The notes: generated by a model not told the origin, from the sequence alone. Numbered from the stretch's first letter, positions 23,131 through 35,374 are shown. The stretch is 64,000 nt of DNA from Clonostachys chloroleuca (GCA_037952775.1 JBANAY010000003.1:11594001-11658000); one strand, 5' to 3'. Numbers and translations are program-made.

Positions 23131-26100
23131 CTTGGAAACACTTTCTGAGGTAGGGGAGGGGCGCGTCGGGAATTGAAAGATTAGCGAGGAGAATATCAGA
23201 GGAAGAGCGGTGACTGGGAAGGCAAGAGACGTCCGAACAGTACTTAAACAAGAGCCGCGGGAATCAAGGTGTTGTGGTGTGGGTGGGCGGGATGCCCAGA
23301 TCTGGTCGCTCAAAGGATCAACGCTCCAACCCCTCATTCCCCCACTTCCAACGGCCAGGATATTTCCAGGCCTGAGATTACATCATACCGGGAGGTCGGC
23401 GCCAAAATGTAATAACGAATCAGTTCACTAACGAATTGTCGCGGCTCGCAGTGTTCCAGCTAGGGGCTGGGCAAGGCATCTCTCCAGCTCTGGTCTCAAC
23501 TAGTAGAAGACTTTGCTTCTTTTCTAATATCGCATCAAGTATGGAACCACAAAACCCGGGTATCTCACTAGGTGACGGAGATAATGCACCTGTTCAATCG
23601 CATCTGCAGGTCACTGCCAGATCAGGCTCTTGAAAAAGGGTGTGGCTACTAGTTCAGGGCGGCAGTCATGCAACAGTTGGGCGAGTGGAAGCCACGGCAA
23701 GCCGCCAAGACCAGACGCGCATCTCATAGCTGGGTTTCTTGAGGTTCTGGTTGCTGCAAGGGTAGGGCTGGAATCCTCTTTGTGACACCCATCAATCTGA
23801 TGTCAACATTTTCGTCATATCAGTCCAGCTACATCTGACGAGTCAAACCCACGCATCGGCAATGTGTCAGAAGCCTAATACGGTCTCCCCTGCTTTAGAA
23901 ATTGGAGATGGTCAAAGTCAACGATGGTTTGTCATAGTCGACGGGCTAGATACCACCTCTTACTGTATTAATTCAGGGAGACAATCGCCCAAACCCATTT
24001 GAAAAGGATCACCGAGTGGATTTCCTTTCAGCCTTTTGTATCTAGCTCAATTGCAACGCTGGCACGTTGCTCTTCAAGACCTAGGCCCAAACAGTGATAT
24101 GTAATTGTTGAAGTATTAAGCAGTGTCGTAAACTAACAAAATAACCCAAAGCCGCTCCATTTCAAATTGAGGTTTAGTGGCACACAAAACTAAAACTTTG
24201 GAATGTTAAACTCCTAACTGATGCTAACTGCCACGCGATCAAGCCCGACTGAGCAGAAGACTTTTGAAGAAGAATACGAGCCAACCACCAAGCGGCTGTT
24301 CCTAACCGGCCATGCAGAAAAATTGTTGATTGAGAAAAGAAAGCTTATATGATGTTTGAAACCAGAACTAGGGCATTTTGCCGAACATTGTCACATCGAA
24401 TACAACCCTTCGCTTCTCAATTAGGCCAAAACTACGTACCTGTGTCTCTTGGCATACTTCACAACCCGTCATAATAAAGATTTTAAACTACCCAGCGTGT
24501 CAATCAAATATTTAGAGGGTGTGGGAGGCTGAATGGTCGAGAGAGACTCAACCTAAGGACAAGAAAAGAAATCGCCATCCCCCTTTGATATGAGACTTGC
24601 AGACACTGTAACGAGCTGTCGACAAAAGGGGAAACGGACGGATGGTGCATTCCAGAGCTCAAGCCGTATACCTAGAATAAAGATGAAATGTGATATCTTG
24701 TTGACAGTAAGTGTCCGTGTCCTCATGTCGCAAGTATGGACGACCAGTTCCGAGACCGCATTTATCCAACGGAGCCAACGGGGAAGGCGGGAGAATCCCG
24801 GGAGGGATGATCTGAAACTACGGCAACACTCTCCCCTTCCCATAATCCAACGCCAACAATCTCAATATATAGTCTGCTACATTCACTCAAGGCGTGCTAC
24901 AACAAAAACTCATTACTCTGAGAAAGCCAGCACAGTCACATCATCAGCCCGGAAATCTGGTTCCACTTTCCCGGGACGCTCCGGGTCTCCACTTGCCAAA
25001 TGAAGCAATCTTCTGTCTCCGGTGCGTACCACAGCTCAGCCGCAGCAGCGCTCCCCTCCTTTACGGGATGCAGTGAGCGGGTGCCGGGCTCGGATACGGT
25101 CTGCGTGGCTATGGGGGAGGTCTGGGAGGGGGAGCGGCCGACCACTCGCTGTGTCCCCAGCCAATATAAGAACGAGGAGTACGACAGTGACATCAAGACA
25201 TGCACAGCCTCATCCCACTTGGAACGAGTGACTGCAGGCCTCTGCCGTACCAGCTACCCGGGTATATGTATATATGCATGCTTAGCGCTCACGCACATCA
25301 AATAAGCTTGGAAGCTGTGATTGGTACCGTGACGCCAATGTGATGTGATCCCCGGCAGACTTTGGCTTGGATGAAACGTACTTGGACCCGGCTAAATAAC
25401 TTAAATAGCACGGCTCCTGGCAAATCTCCCCATCTTGACTGTCTGGTCAAAAACTTGCTCATCAGGAAAATCATCACATAGAATGGCATCTGGCGACTTG
25501 AAAATAGATCGTCCAAGTGTCGCTGGAAAAAGACGGACCTTTTCTCTACCTCCCGCCAGACTAACCATGCCACGACAGCGGTGATCGTCGGTCCCCACCC
25601 ATATCTGGGGGTTTTCCATTAAGCGCGAAGAACGAACAGTTATTGCCAGTGTAAGCTTCAAGAGAATATTCAACGTCCTTCCCCACGGGAGTGGCGGTAG
25701 CAACCTCGAAGAAAAAACAGGCTGGAACTTCCTCTCCGCCTCCTCTGTATCATGAGATATGCCAAGGCAAACCACTTTTCACCGGTTATCCCATATCCAC
25801 TTGATTATCTTGTTGCGATCGGGGCCAGTTTTCCATCATTGGCGGGGATAGTGAGCGGGAGACTATCCTATCAGCCTGGGGACTGATAAACAGACGGCTT
25901 TTGTATTATTGTCCCTCCCGTACATTATCAAACGCTGCATGTATGATACGATACCTGCGTATCTTCACGATCTATATCCCATATTTGGGATGATTCAGTG
26001 AGCCTATTCTCATCAGCGCGTAACACATGACGAAAGATACCAAAGCAGGTAGCAAAAGTCAGACGGAGACGCTGTTCCAGGCAGAATATTCATGGTGATT

Positions 26101-28101
26101 CTTGGAAGCATCTCATTTTTGGGGGCGACACAGTTTTTTGACCGCGCGCAATAGAATCTACCTTGCCCTAGATATGCCAAACATTTAACTTCAAGCACAC
26201 CGACGATATTCGAATGGTAGATAACGCGTGTTTAAGCGTAGCAAGGAACATTAATTCGCCTGAAAGAGCGACTTAATTAAACAATGGGAGTAGATTGGTT
26301 TTAATTTCGTGTCCAAACCACATCTGTTTGATTTAATCAGGAGTTTGGGACAGTTGAAACAAATGGGGTTAAAACAGGGCCTGTGTCCGAAGCAAATGAA
26401 TTGCCAATAAGAAAAAACGTGTGATTTAGTCTCATTTATGGTATTGCCTCGAAATATATTGAAAAGAAATGAATGTTGAAGTGAAAAAGCCAGAGTCATG
26501 CCGCTCAGAAATTTCCCGCCAAAAGCTCCTGGAGAAAAGCCCAAGATGTTTTCTCTCTAGATCTCCTTTGCTTCATATCGCTGGCGGTCGATGAGTATAC
26601 AAACTCTGTGAACGTGACAATCAAACCGGCCCACCGTAAGTAAACAAATATAATGATATAACTACGATAGGGTCGCATTGCAGAAATCCCCAGGCGCTTC
26701 AAGTTTCCTCCCAGGAGTTTGGGTTCCCAACTGGATGCTGGCTCTCAGAAAGAGGCAAGCTGGGCCTCTGGCCCAATTGCGATGATTGACAGAGCTCGAG
26801 CATTCTCAGACATAGCTCTTTGGCCATCTGAAGAGGCGAGATTTCTAATAGACGAGGGGTTTTGCGTGATCATGACTATCCACACGGGAAAATGCAAAGC
26901 GTGGAAGATTTACTCGTTCTATTTTGAAATTTAACTGGGAGTGAGAAGGGGCGTGCTTTCCCCGGTGTAGGGGTAGCAGGTGATGAGCCCAACGGTCTTG
27001 CCGCAAGTGGGAGGGCGATGTTTCCTCGAGCTCTCTCCGAAAGCCACTCAAGCAGGTTAGTACTAATGCCAGATACAGAAACGGCATTTCCCACGATGGC
27101 ACTTGAAGTGTAGTATCAGTGCCAGATGACGTCCAGGGTCGCTAATTCCAGATCTCAAAGGTCGGCAAACCAGAAGAAGTTCCGCCGTGGAATCTAACAT
27201 GATTCTCATCCTGTGCTTCATGCTATTCTTCGTATCAGCGAGGAGATCTTCTTGCATTCTGCCTTCCTGGGGCCTAAAATGGCACCTGGAGACATGGATG
27301 GTCGTATTAAACCACGTTCTGTCGGGAGTACGGGCACTGCGAAGCCTAAGCAACATTAGAACCGGCCTGGGGTAGACGAACAATAGACTGTATCACTCAT
27401 GCCTAGAGATATTCATGGTTGTAGCATTATTTGGCGAGCTTAACCTGACAACATAAGAGGGTACATCAATTCCAATAATAGTAGATATCTTCACTCTTGT
27501 GTGGCTTTTAGCAAAGGCAAAGTCACCCCCTCCTGGTTATCACAAGTGAGCGCTGTGGTCCCAAGGAAAGGTCAGGTCCCCTTCTAGCTTCATTCGTGTG
27601 AGCTCATTTTGGTCTGTGACTACAAGTAAATCCAAGCTAAAGCTAGCCACATGATTTGGTAGTCAAGCCAAAAACTATTACAAAATTCTGATCGTTTAAC
27701 AGGGTAGCTTGAATTGGGATGTCATGCGATGCTTATTCTGGACAAGACGTGTAGGGGGATGTCTTAATCGAATTTGGAAGTTTAGCCAGTTGACCAGCAG
27801 AGCGCAACTGGACGATCTTTAATGAGATGGGCCATCTGACCACAAGATATTGATGTATTTATTAATATAGAGACATGAAAAAGATGCATCATTTTCTCTC
27901 CATATCACCCTACGAACCAAGAGCAAGATTCAAAACAGGCCAAGAGTGTTTGTTTCGGGTTTCTATAGGGTAGGCAAAAGGCATTTGAGAGATGTGGCCC
28001 AACCCGAGAGCAGCTTCCTACCATGGCAAGACAGGAAGTTGGTTACTTCATACATACCAAAAGCGCCAAGCCATCGCTAGGAGAAGGCGGGCGTAGTTAT
28101 G

Positions 28102-28120
28102 GAACTATTTGCAATAGTTC
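28102..28120. repeat. short perfect inverted repeat
   Basis: Arms GAACTATT and AATAGTTC separated by TGC. No gene is adjacent, so a terminator role cannot be argued. Confidence 0.7.
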
Positions 28121-28514
28121 GGCTCTCACGGTTGGTGTAAGATGGTTGGATGTCTAGACCCTTCACATGATCCCCATCCCAACACATGGCTTCTGTGTGT
28201 GTGTGTCTAGAATCTGGGTTAGCTGCGGAGTCCCAAGCCAGCAGGCAGCCGAGCAACGAGCTAAAGAAAATAGACGGTAAGAAGAAATTCGTGCATGATT
28301 AGATTGCACGCATTGTAAGCGAATAAAGCGCCTGCGGCGCTATTCCCTGGGCTTGCGAAGATGGAGGCTAGTGTGACACATGTCGTTGATACATATCTGG
28401 GGAAGCCGATTGCTAGCCTCCAAAGACTGGCTAGCTCTCTAGCTAGTGATTTATGGATATCCTCAGCTGGCGCAGGTCTGGACGAATGTCGTAGACTACT
28501 CGCGTGCCAAGAGA

Positions 28515-28533
28515 ATAGACGAGTCTCGTCTAT
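28515..28533. repeat. short perfect inverted repeat
   Basis: Nine-base arms ATAGACGAG and CTCGTCTAT around a central T, in gene-free DNA. Confidence 0.7.
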
Positions 28534-31500
28534 GTACGACCGTTTCGATGCGAGGGCCGAAAGTCAACCTGGACCCGGAAAGTACCTCGTCCCCCACATC
28601 ACAGCAGATCATGATTGCAATGGGCATCTGGATAGTGCAACGTGCCATTGGCCAGAGTAGCTTGGCTCAAGAGTCCGGCAAGGGATAGCCCAGGAACAGA
28701 ACGGAGTAGCCTCGTTCACTCGCTCGTCTCTCCGCCCTAGTCAAGGCACCATCCACGACGATGGCATGAAGATCGGTGGGGTCTGGAACTGATCGCACGA
28801 CAAAAAGTCTGCGGTTTCAAAGATAGATGGAAGACCACTGGGCGCCGTGGCCGGGCAATGCCCGGCATAACGAAGAGTCACGGCCAGTTGAAACATCTTG
28901 AAACGAACTCAAATTCCCAAATGCAACGGTAATACGAGGTTGGCAAGGGCGGCTATGAGCGCGTGTGGTCGAATCAGGTGGCTCAGCGTCCCGCCAGAAG
29001 AAATTCATGCGACGCACATGCCATGTGTGCATTGTCGTACTGATACGTTGATCAATTGTTGGAATAGGCATGTAAATAAAAATGCCCGAGGAATCTACAG
29101 GCATGGCGGGGGGGAGAAAAAGTCTTTGACATGCTGTCATGATCAGCGGTTTTCATTCTCTGTCAAAGGCAGGTCACTGTCCAAGTGTTGCAGTGATCTG
29201 GGGTATGAATTGAAGAGTGGGGACGTGATTTGATATTCTTGCCGTAACAGAGTATTTGAGGCTATAAACCTCGTAGTAAGAACGGGAGTTCAATAGCATG
29301 GGCTACGGATATCTTTGGAGGGGTCAGGGGTGCGGACGAACGGCGAGCTGAACGTGGAGAAGGAAAAGCAATTGACGAACATCCGGCGCAAGTTGGCAAA
29401 GGAACTAATTGGATCCCATCGCTCCGCCTTTTCCCTTCTCCTGCACGGCTGGATGGTCAGAAAAACTAGGCGCGGAAGAGAAAAAGGTTCGGGATGTCGA
29501 AGAGGAAGAAGCAACACCGCATCCGGTGGGTTTCAGGATTGGCTCTGTCTGTTTGATCGACGTGTAAGCGGTACGACGCTGGAGTGCACGGCCAATCACT
29601 TGCGGTGGGAGAGCTGCACGGACATGGATCAACACCGACGTTTTTTAGCCAACCATGGAGGGAAGACCGAGGGCATGAGTCGTCGTCAGAGTCAAGGGAA
29701 AAAGGAGCGTGCGGGGGTGGAAAGAGGAGAGCCGTAGCGTATCGCGAGATTCAACCAGAGCCATAGGCTGAAGCCATCGATGATCGAAGGGCCTATCAGT
29801 GCCTGAGTGGGCTGCAATGACGCACTGATTAGCACTGGCACCCGCTAATCTACAGTGGCCAGCTCTATCTAGCACCGCGGACGACTTATCGCCATTGACG
29901 AGCGCTTTGGACATTGTATCGACTTCAAGATAGTTGCCCGAGCTCTCCGTGCGTTATCTGCCCTCGCGAAACCGTGCACGTAGTGGTGGTGGTGAGATAG
30001 AATGGCGACAGATGTGTCCCGCAAGTCGCCAGAATGGCTCAAACACATCGGCGTATGATGTGCTGTCCACCCACACAGCCAGCAGGCATCCCGCCAGTTC
30101 CCGTGGGGTTGCTGCAACTCTACAGACACGAAGGTCAGAATGCATACAACGCTGCATCCAGACAATGCAGTCGCTATCTTTGTCGCATGTATCATGTCGT
30201 CGCAACATGATGCAAGCGGTGCGCCCTGCCCGCATGCCGCATGCCAGATCAGCGACAATTGACCCCTCGCCCAGCCACTCCCAGCCCTCCATGATCTCTA
30301 TCAACTGCTGGAACCAGCCGTCCACCTCCGCCGCGGCAGCTGATTCGCTTGTGATGGACACAAGCACGGCCTGTCCTCCCCCTCACCATCACCACCACTG
30401 ACCCTGGTCGCCCACACACACACACGCACATATTCACTCACATGCTTGCTCGCCCGCAACGAATGAGAAAAACGACCCTCCGTTATCAGAGAAGCACCAG
30501 ACTGTTGGGATCCCGCGGATGTCTCAATGTAACTAGCGCAGGGATACAAGTGGCCGACCAACGCTCTTGGCGCGCAAGAAAAGGGTGTGCTCTCGTTGCC
30601 CTCTGCACGGGATGCGGCTTATCATCGACCAACCACATCTTCTTCCTGGGCCAACGGACAATCGTGTCATCGATTGCCATTGTGTTGAGCTGCAGGCCAG
30701 TGAGTCTTCGGGTAAACCGCCGTGATGGCGGCAATGCCTCAACAAGATGAGGACACTTCGAGTAATTGCGCATTTACAGGCACGTACGTCGGCGTCCACG
30801 TAATTTACACTTTATTCCATTCAATACCGTTGCCAGAATTATGGAGTTGGCCTGGGATCCGCTCGTTGTTGGAGCAAACTCTGAATATTACTACGTCCGA
30901 GCATGGGCCTGCCGAACGGCGGTAGGATCAGCTAGCTGGCTACCATGTTGCTTTCGGAATAGGAAATGTTGCTGCTGGGGTTGTTTCACGGCGTCCCAAA
31001 GAGAGCCTGGACTCTTGAGGCTGATAGGTAATTCCGTATTTGCCAATAGTTGCTGTCCCATTGGTCTTGTGAGGCCCCCTCCCCCTTTTTCCTCGTCTTG
31101 GCCAAGCGAAGCGATAGAGAGCACGCCATGCTCTCTGTGGCAAGCTCAGTCCCTATAACCTATCCGCCTAGCTCAAGCAAGCTGCAGCACATGATGACCT
31201 CGAAATCAGGAAGCGAAAAAATTGCAAGCCCAAAAGGGAGGGACTTGGGTGGTGGGGGCGTGGAGGACCGCCCGCCTTGGCGCAACCAACAAGGATGTGA
31301 TATGATAGAGCATCTCTTGGCCGATTATGGTAACGGCCACTGGTCTACTACCGACGTCAAGATGCAATGGTGAAACGGATGGGAAACCTTCTCGGTGGTT
31401 AAAACCACAACCATGACGAGGCAGGGGAGCGGTCCCTTGCCCATCCTACGTACGTCCCTCCACATTCACAGGCACGATGTACGGGCAGCTGAGGGCATGA

Positions 31501-31770
31501 AGAAGCTAGTGCGTAGCATCATTAGCACGGCGCAATAACTCCATGTGCGCTCGTTCCACTATCTACATGCTAAGGACGAGTTGGTCGTTAGCCAAGTCAG
31601 TCGATGCGGCGTAACGGACATACGGACAGAACAACCACCCCACACAACACAATGCATGCATGCAATGCACACACCAGAAATGCTTAGAGCCTTAGACGCC
31701 CGCTGGGCCAATCCCGGCCCCGGCGCCTAGGATGTCTGTTGCAGAACGCTGCCCGCCACGGCAGACTAGA

Positions 31771-31794
31771 GCGTCTCGTTTGCGAGTGAGACGC
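31771..31794. repeat. hairpin-forming inverted repeat
   Basis: Arms GCGTCTC (31771-31777) and GAGACGC (31788-31794) enclose a 10-base loop that itself contains part of a CTCG/CGAG stem. It lies just before the pyrimidine-rich leader of the acetyltransferase gene. Confidence 0.6.
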
Positions 31795-32435
31795 GACTAC
31801 GCTTCGCTAGGCTTGATCCAGTGACTGCGCCCGGGGGGTCCAGGACCCATCCATCGGTTCTTGGTTGGCTGGGGCCTGTCTGGGCCCTGTTGGTGGATGC
31901 ATCAGATCATCCAGTAGCGACAGAGGAAAGGTTACCGGCAAACCAGCGAGTGTATGTATGTCAGAATGGTAATAATAAGTCGAATCCTTCGCTACCCTTC
32001 TCCACGTTTTCACTTCTCTATTTCTATTCTTGCTTCACAAGCGTTATTCGAGACCCGTCTTCCCATTTCGGGTTCGCAATACATTCTGTTGCTTCACCTA
32101 CTTATTGCCCGGGACGCCCTCGTCCCTCTCCGCCATCCACACATCGATCTGCTTCCCTGCTCACCACCCTCGAGCAGCACCCTAATATCTTTTATTCTTT
32201 GCTGTTCTTCTATAATCATATACTATTTTACTTGATCTTACCTTTTGTCGATATTCATTCTTCATCTGTGATACCCAATACCCATCGTCATCACCAGCAT
32301 CGACTTTCTCATCGCTTCTCAGCTTGGACTTGACTGGACCCTGGAGGCACGAGAGTCAAAGGGGAAATATACAACCAGACGGCATCGCCAGTATTCTAAT
32401 CAACCAACAACTACACCTTCTATTCGCCCGTCCAA

Positions 32436-34151
32436 ATGGACTCGAACCGATTCATCCAGTACCAACCCCAGGTGGGCGTTCGCGAGCTGGATCTCAGCGC
32501 CTGCCACAATCCAAACTCAATCGCCCACAAGATCAACTCGGTCCCTGTTGTCAAGGGCAGCACTGGTAGGTCATTATTTTTTCCTTCTCTCGGCCGCTTT
32601 CAAATTTTTTTCATTCTTGATATTTCGATCTGCCTTTTTGATATTGCTTTCCCTTGCTCCTTCCCCAATCGAACACGACTAGTCAGGTCAAGGGTCTTGC
32701 AGCTTCTTCAAGAGCCCTAAAAATAGCCGCCGTTTGCTGGTTGCACAAACGATTTCAAGACATTTTGAATCTGTTCGATCGCAACCGACAGTTGGCGCTT
32801 GCGGCAGTCAGACATAGCGTTGGCTGCCCTCATCTTCCCATTCCTCCCAAACGCCTTGGCATGAAAAATTTCTTCGTCAATGAGGCATCCCTGCATGCAG
32901 CTCGGGTCCAAGGTACTGCCACTGCCCTATATTATTTTATATTTGGCACAGCAGTGCGTCGGCCCCACCCGTGAGGGAACCATAGATGCAAAGGCAATTA
33001 CCCAAACATCTCACCTTCGTCCTACCAACGACCTTGGCATTTCGAGATACGCTCCACTCGCTCAGCTCGGCGAGCCAAGAAGCAATCCCCATGCCATAGT
33101 CCATGCCCGTCAGCACCAACAACGAAAAGAAAAGTCGTCCATTGGCTAACTCTGATCCTTGTCATTCAGCCTTCTTCACCTTCCTCAGGGCCAACCTTGT
33201 CCTCAGCTCCTCGTCCTGCGCCAACACCCCGCAGCTCGAACCCATGCAGACTACCGACTCGCTTCCTGCTAGCTTCACCAAGCCGAGCGCTTCTACTCTC
33301 CGCCACAGCCGCAGCAGTAGCACCAGCAGCATTGGCAGCAATGGCAGCACTGGCAGCCGCCGTCGCCAGCGCTCCCCTCCCTCGCCCACTCCCTCGGCCT
33401 GCAGCCTGGACTCGCTTCCTCTCGACGATGACATCCCGCCGCTGTCCCTCGAGCCCCTCGAGACCACCGAGGACAAGGTAGAGGGGCTCCGCCTGGTCGC
33501 CGACTCCGTCGCCCAGATGCACCAGCGCGCCTTCAGCACAGTCCTCTTCCACCCTCTCTGCCTCGCCGGATACGCCGCCACACTCGCCGGCCTCTACCAG
33601 GCCTTCGGCGCAAAGTCTGACCTGGGCAGCTGCATCATCGTCGCCTGCGGCGTCACCATGTCCTACATCCTCCTGGTCCGCTACCTCACTAGCGGCTACA
33701 TCCGCCTCGCTGAGCAGACCAACTGGTGGTCCTGGATGACGGGGGAAGCGGCGCAGAGGGCGCCGAGGATATCGTCCTGGGCGCCCGCTTCGGCGGCTCC
33801 CTGATCGGGGCTCTCGTCCTCCGCCTCGAGCCCAACCCCAGCCTGGTCGGGAAGAAGAAGAGCCGCAGCACGGCGCTGAAGAGGGGCGGTCGGGGTGTCA
33901 TCCGCGCCTGGACCACCCGCATGAAGTTCCGGGGCGAGGGCGTCGGCAACGACTTGCTCAAGGCAGCCATCAAGGTGACCAAGGAGAAGTGCGGCCGGGA
34001 TGCGGAGGTTGGTTTCGCCCAGGAGCACGCGAACAGCACCATGGTCCTGCCTGCCATGTTCAACGGCTCCTTCCGTAGGGATGAGATTCTCGCAACCAAG
34101 GCTCTGCAGACCGCCGTGTCCGAGTGGGAGTGCACCAAGAGGAAGAGGTGA
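32436..34151 (+). CDS. membrane-anchored GNAT-type acetyltransferase, reading frame broken at a G5 run
   Basis: Best model: exon 32436-32565 (MDSNRFIQYQPQ..., 43 codons plus one base), a 604-nt intron (GTAGGT ... GGCTAACTC ... TTCAG), then coding from 33170. Phase agrees across the intron. A shorter protein could start at ATG 33244 (MQTTDSLPAS). After a Ser-rich disordered region comes a hydrophobic hairpin (about 33540-33710: LFHPLCLAGYAATLAGLY, CIIVACGVTMSYILLVRYL), then the catalytic GNAT part (EDIVLGARFGG, VIRAWTTRMKFRGEGVG with the R/Q-x-x-G-x-G/A acetyl-CoA loop, NSTMVLPAMFNGSF). The N-terminal half is in one frame, which stops at 33804. The GNAT half is in the -1 frame and ends at 34151. 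One extra G in GGGGG at 33741-33745, or a -1 slip on GGG there, joins them (370 residues in all). Substrate unknown; the layout resembles NAT8-like enzymes. Confidence 0.75.
33741..33745 (+). other. G5 run at the frame break
   Basis: Codons ACG GGG GAA in the upstream frame. Reading GGG twice with one base of overlap gives ...WMTGGSGAEGAED..., which enters the GNAT frame directly. No intron with usable GT-AG ends spans the switch. Confidence 0.7.
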
Positions 34152-34626
34152 ATAAACAATAATTGGAAATAAATAAAAAATTGCTAGGGAATGCTCCCGA
34201 TGCATACCTAGTAGTAGGCTTCGGCCGTGAAAGAGCTGGTCTCGTGGTGGGTTTTGAAGGGCTTTAAGAGTATCGAGAGAGGACACGATACAGTAACGGA
34301 AGATCGGACGCACACAGCGTCCTAACTTTGGTTTACATAGCACACCTGCTAGATTTTCTTGTTTTGTTTGAGATACCCATTTGAAATTAGACAGTCGTTA
34401 CTTCATTAAATCGCGTCTCATGCTATGAAAAAGTGACAGCCTGCTATCAGACTCCGACAATGTAAAGACCAAGCTCATGCCAGCCCAAAGTTGTTCAAAC
34501 TCAAAAGCCCAATTCCTAAAAAACACAAAGAATCACATCCTGAAGATATCGTAAGCCAACCAAAAGGCCACCAACAGGGAAAAAACACCAAGCCCGACGG
34601 CCGAGAAGCAGTGAATCGGGACGCGC
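34152..34626. other. convergent intergenic region
   Basis: 475 nt between two converging stop codons (acetyltransferase and histone H4 variant). It holds the 3' ends of both transcripts, with AATAAA-like sequence just after the acetyltransferase stop (ATAAACAATAATTGG, AAATAAATAAA). No other feature is seen. Confidence 0.6.
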
Positions 34627-35374
34627 CTATTCCCTGGCGTGCTGGAAAGGCATGGATCGCAGCTTCTTGCGGTCCATCTCTGGGTCGAAGCCATAGATAG
34701 GGCGACCGATCTGACGAAGCGAGTAGATGACCTAGTGACATTAGTTTTTGGCTGCAAAAGAGCGAGGCGAATGGGGCTGAGCACATACATCGTTGATGGT
34801 AACCGTCTTAGCTGATCTGTACTCGACGTACATAACGCAAATGCGTAGAATCTATGGCAGGTTTGATTAGTCTAACTCAACTCGTGACTGCTCATCTCAA
34901 AATGGGGATCATACCTCGCTCAAATGATCTTTGAGAGCTTTGCGGCAATCTTCGTAAATAGTGCCGGAGATACGCTTGACTCCTCCACGACGAGCTAAGC
35001 GGCTGCGAACACGCGACGTTAGAATACTTTCTCCCAGCGTCACAAGTATCTCATGAGAACATACCGGATGTCAGGCCGTGCTGGGAAAAAATTAGTTAGC
35101 AAGGCGGACGCGTTGAGAGGGAGTGAGCAGAAACACTTACTGATTCCTCTGATGCTGTCTCGGACAACCTTCCTAGAAGAAGAAGCTCACAGTTAGAATC
35201 GTCAACTCGCCTTTTTTGTTTTCTTTTCAAGCAGTCAGAGATGGATCCTTACCGATGGCGGGAAGATCCAAGTGGAACCTTCCCCGAGGTGCTTTTCCGT
35301 CCTGGGATGGTCTTGGATGCCGTGCCCTTCTTCCCCCCGCCTGGTCCTCCACGGCTGGGGACACTGACAGGCAT
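34627..35374 (-). CDS. divergent histone H4 variant with long tails
   Basis: Six exons on the minus strand: 35374-35253, 35172-35141, 35080-35065, 35002-34915, 34851-34789, 34731-34627; 141 residues against about 103 for normal H4. Every intron has GT-AG ends, and codon phase agrees throughout. The histone fold is clear: RHRKVVRDSIRGITRP, IRRLARRGGVKRISG, IYEDCRKALKDHL, and KTVTINDVIYSLRQIGRPIYGF; by eye about half of core positions match canonical H4. The tail is 22 residues longer and lacks the GKGGKGLGKGG acetylation pattern. The K20 equivalent (K42, in RHRK) is kept, but the K16 position is Ser. K77 and K91 equivalents are Ser and Arg. After YGF a 19-residue extension (DPEMDRKKLRSMPFQHARE) replaces GG. 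A divergent H4-like gene is known in Neurospora (H4v); this is probably its relative. Role unknown; nuclear location is inferred. Confidence 0.9.
35065..35080 (-). other. 16-nt micro-exon of the H4 variant
   Basis: Flanked upstream by TTTTTTCCCAG and downstream by GTATGT. It supplies T(R)PDI and part of an Arg codon, so that the H4 sequence ITRPDIRRLARRGG is continuous. Confidence 0.85.

Larger units (their letters stand above)
23131..32435. other. 9.3-kb gene-free stretch, partly AT-rich
   Basis: No supported gene. From about 23.5 to 28 kb the DNA is visibly AT-richer than the flanks (some 60-base lines near 26.2-26.5 kb are around 37% GC). Open frames are short and unrelated to known families. 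Small perfect inverted repeats lie at 28102-28120 and 28515-28533, and a hairpin at 31771-31794. Near 29.9-30.4 kb both strands are open for 130-155 codons but neither reads like protein. From about 31980 the DNA becomes strongly pyrimidine-rich, the leader of the acetyltransferase gene. No transposase or reverse transcriptase fragments were recognised. Confidence 0.5.

Noticed and set aside
29934..30401. Overlapping open frames of 155 (plus) and 137 (minus) codons
   Set aside because: The plus frame ends in simple His codons from a CAC/CAT repeat and neither frame shows a domain.
32654..32974. Extra coding exon inside the long acetyltransferase intron
   Set aside because: The frame is open for 106 codons but has no matching splice sites in phase with the flanking exons and no family resemblance.
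33709..34151. Ornithine decarboxylase antizyme (which has a GNAT-like fold and a programmed frameshift)
   Set aside because: Antizyme uses a +1 shift at a stop codon and has a different C-terminal sequence. Here the shift is -1, the membrane hairpin precedes the fold and the acetyl-CoA loop is present.
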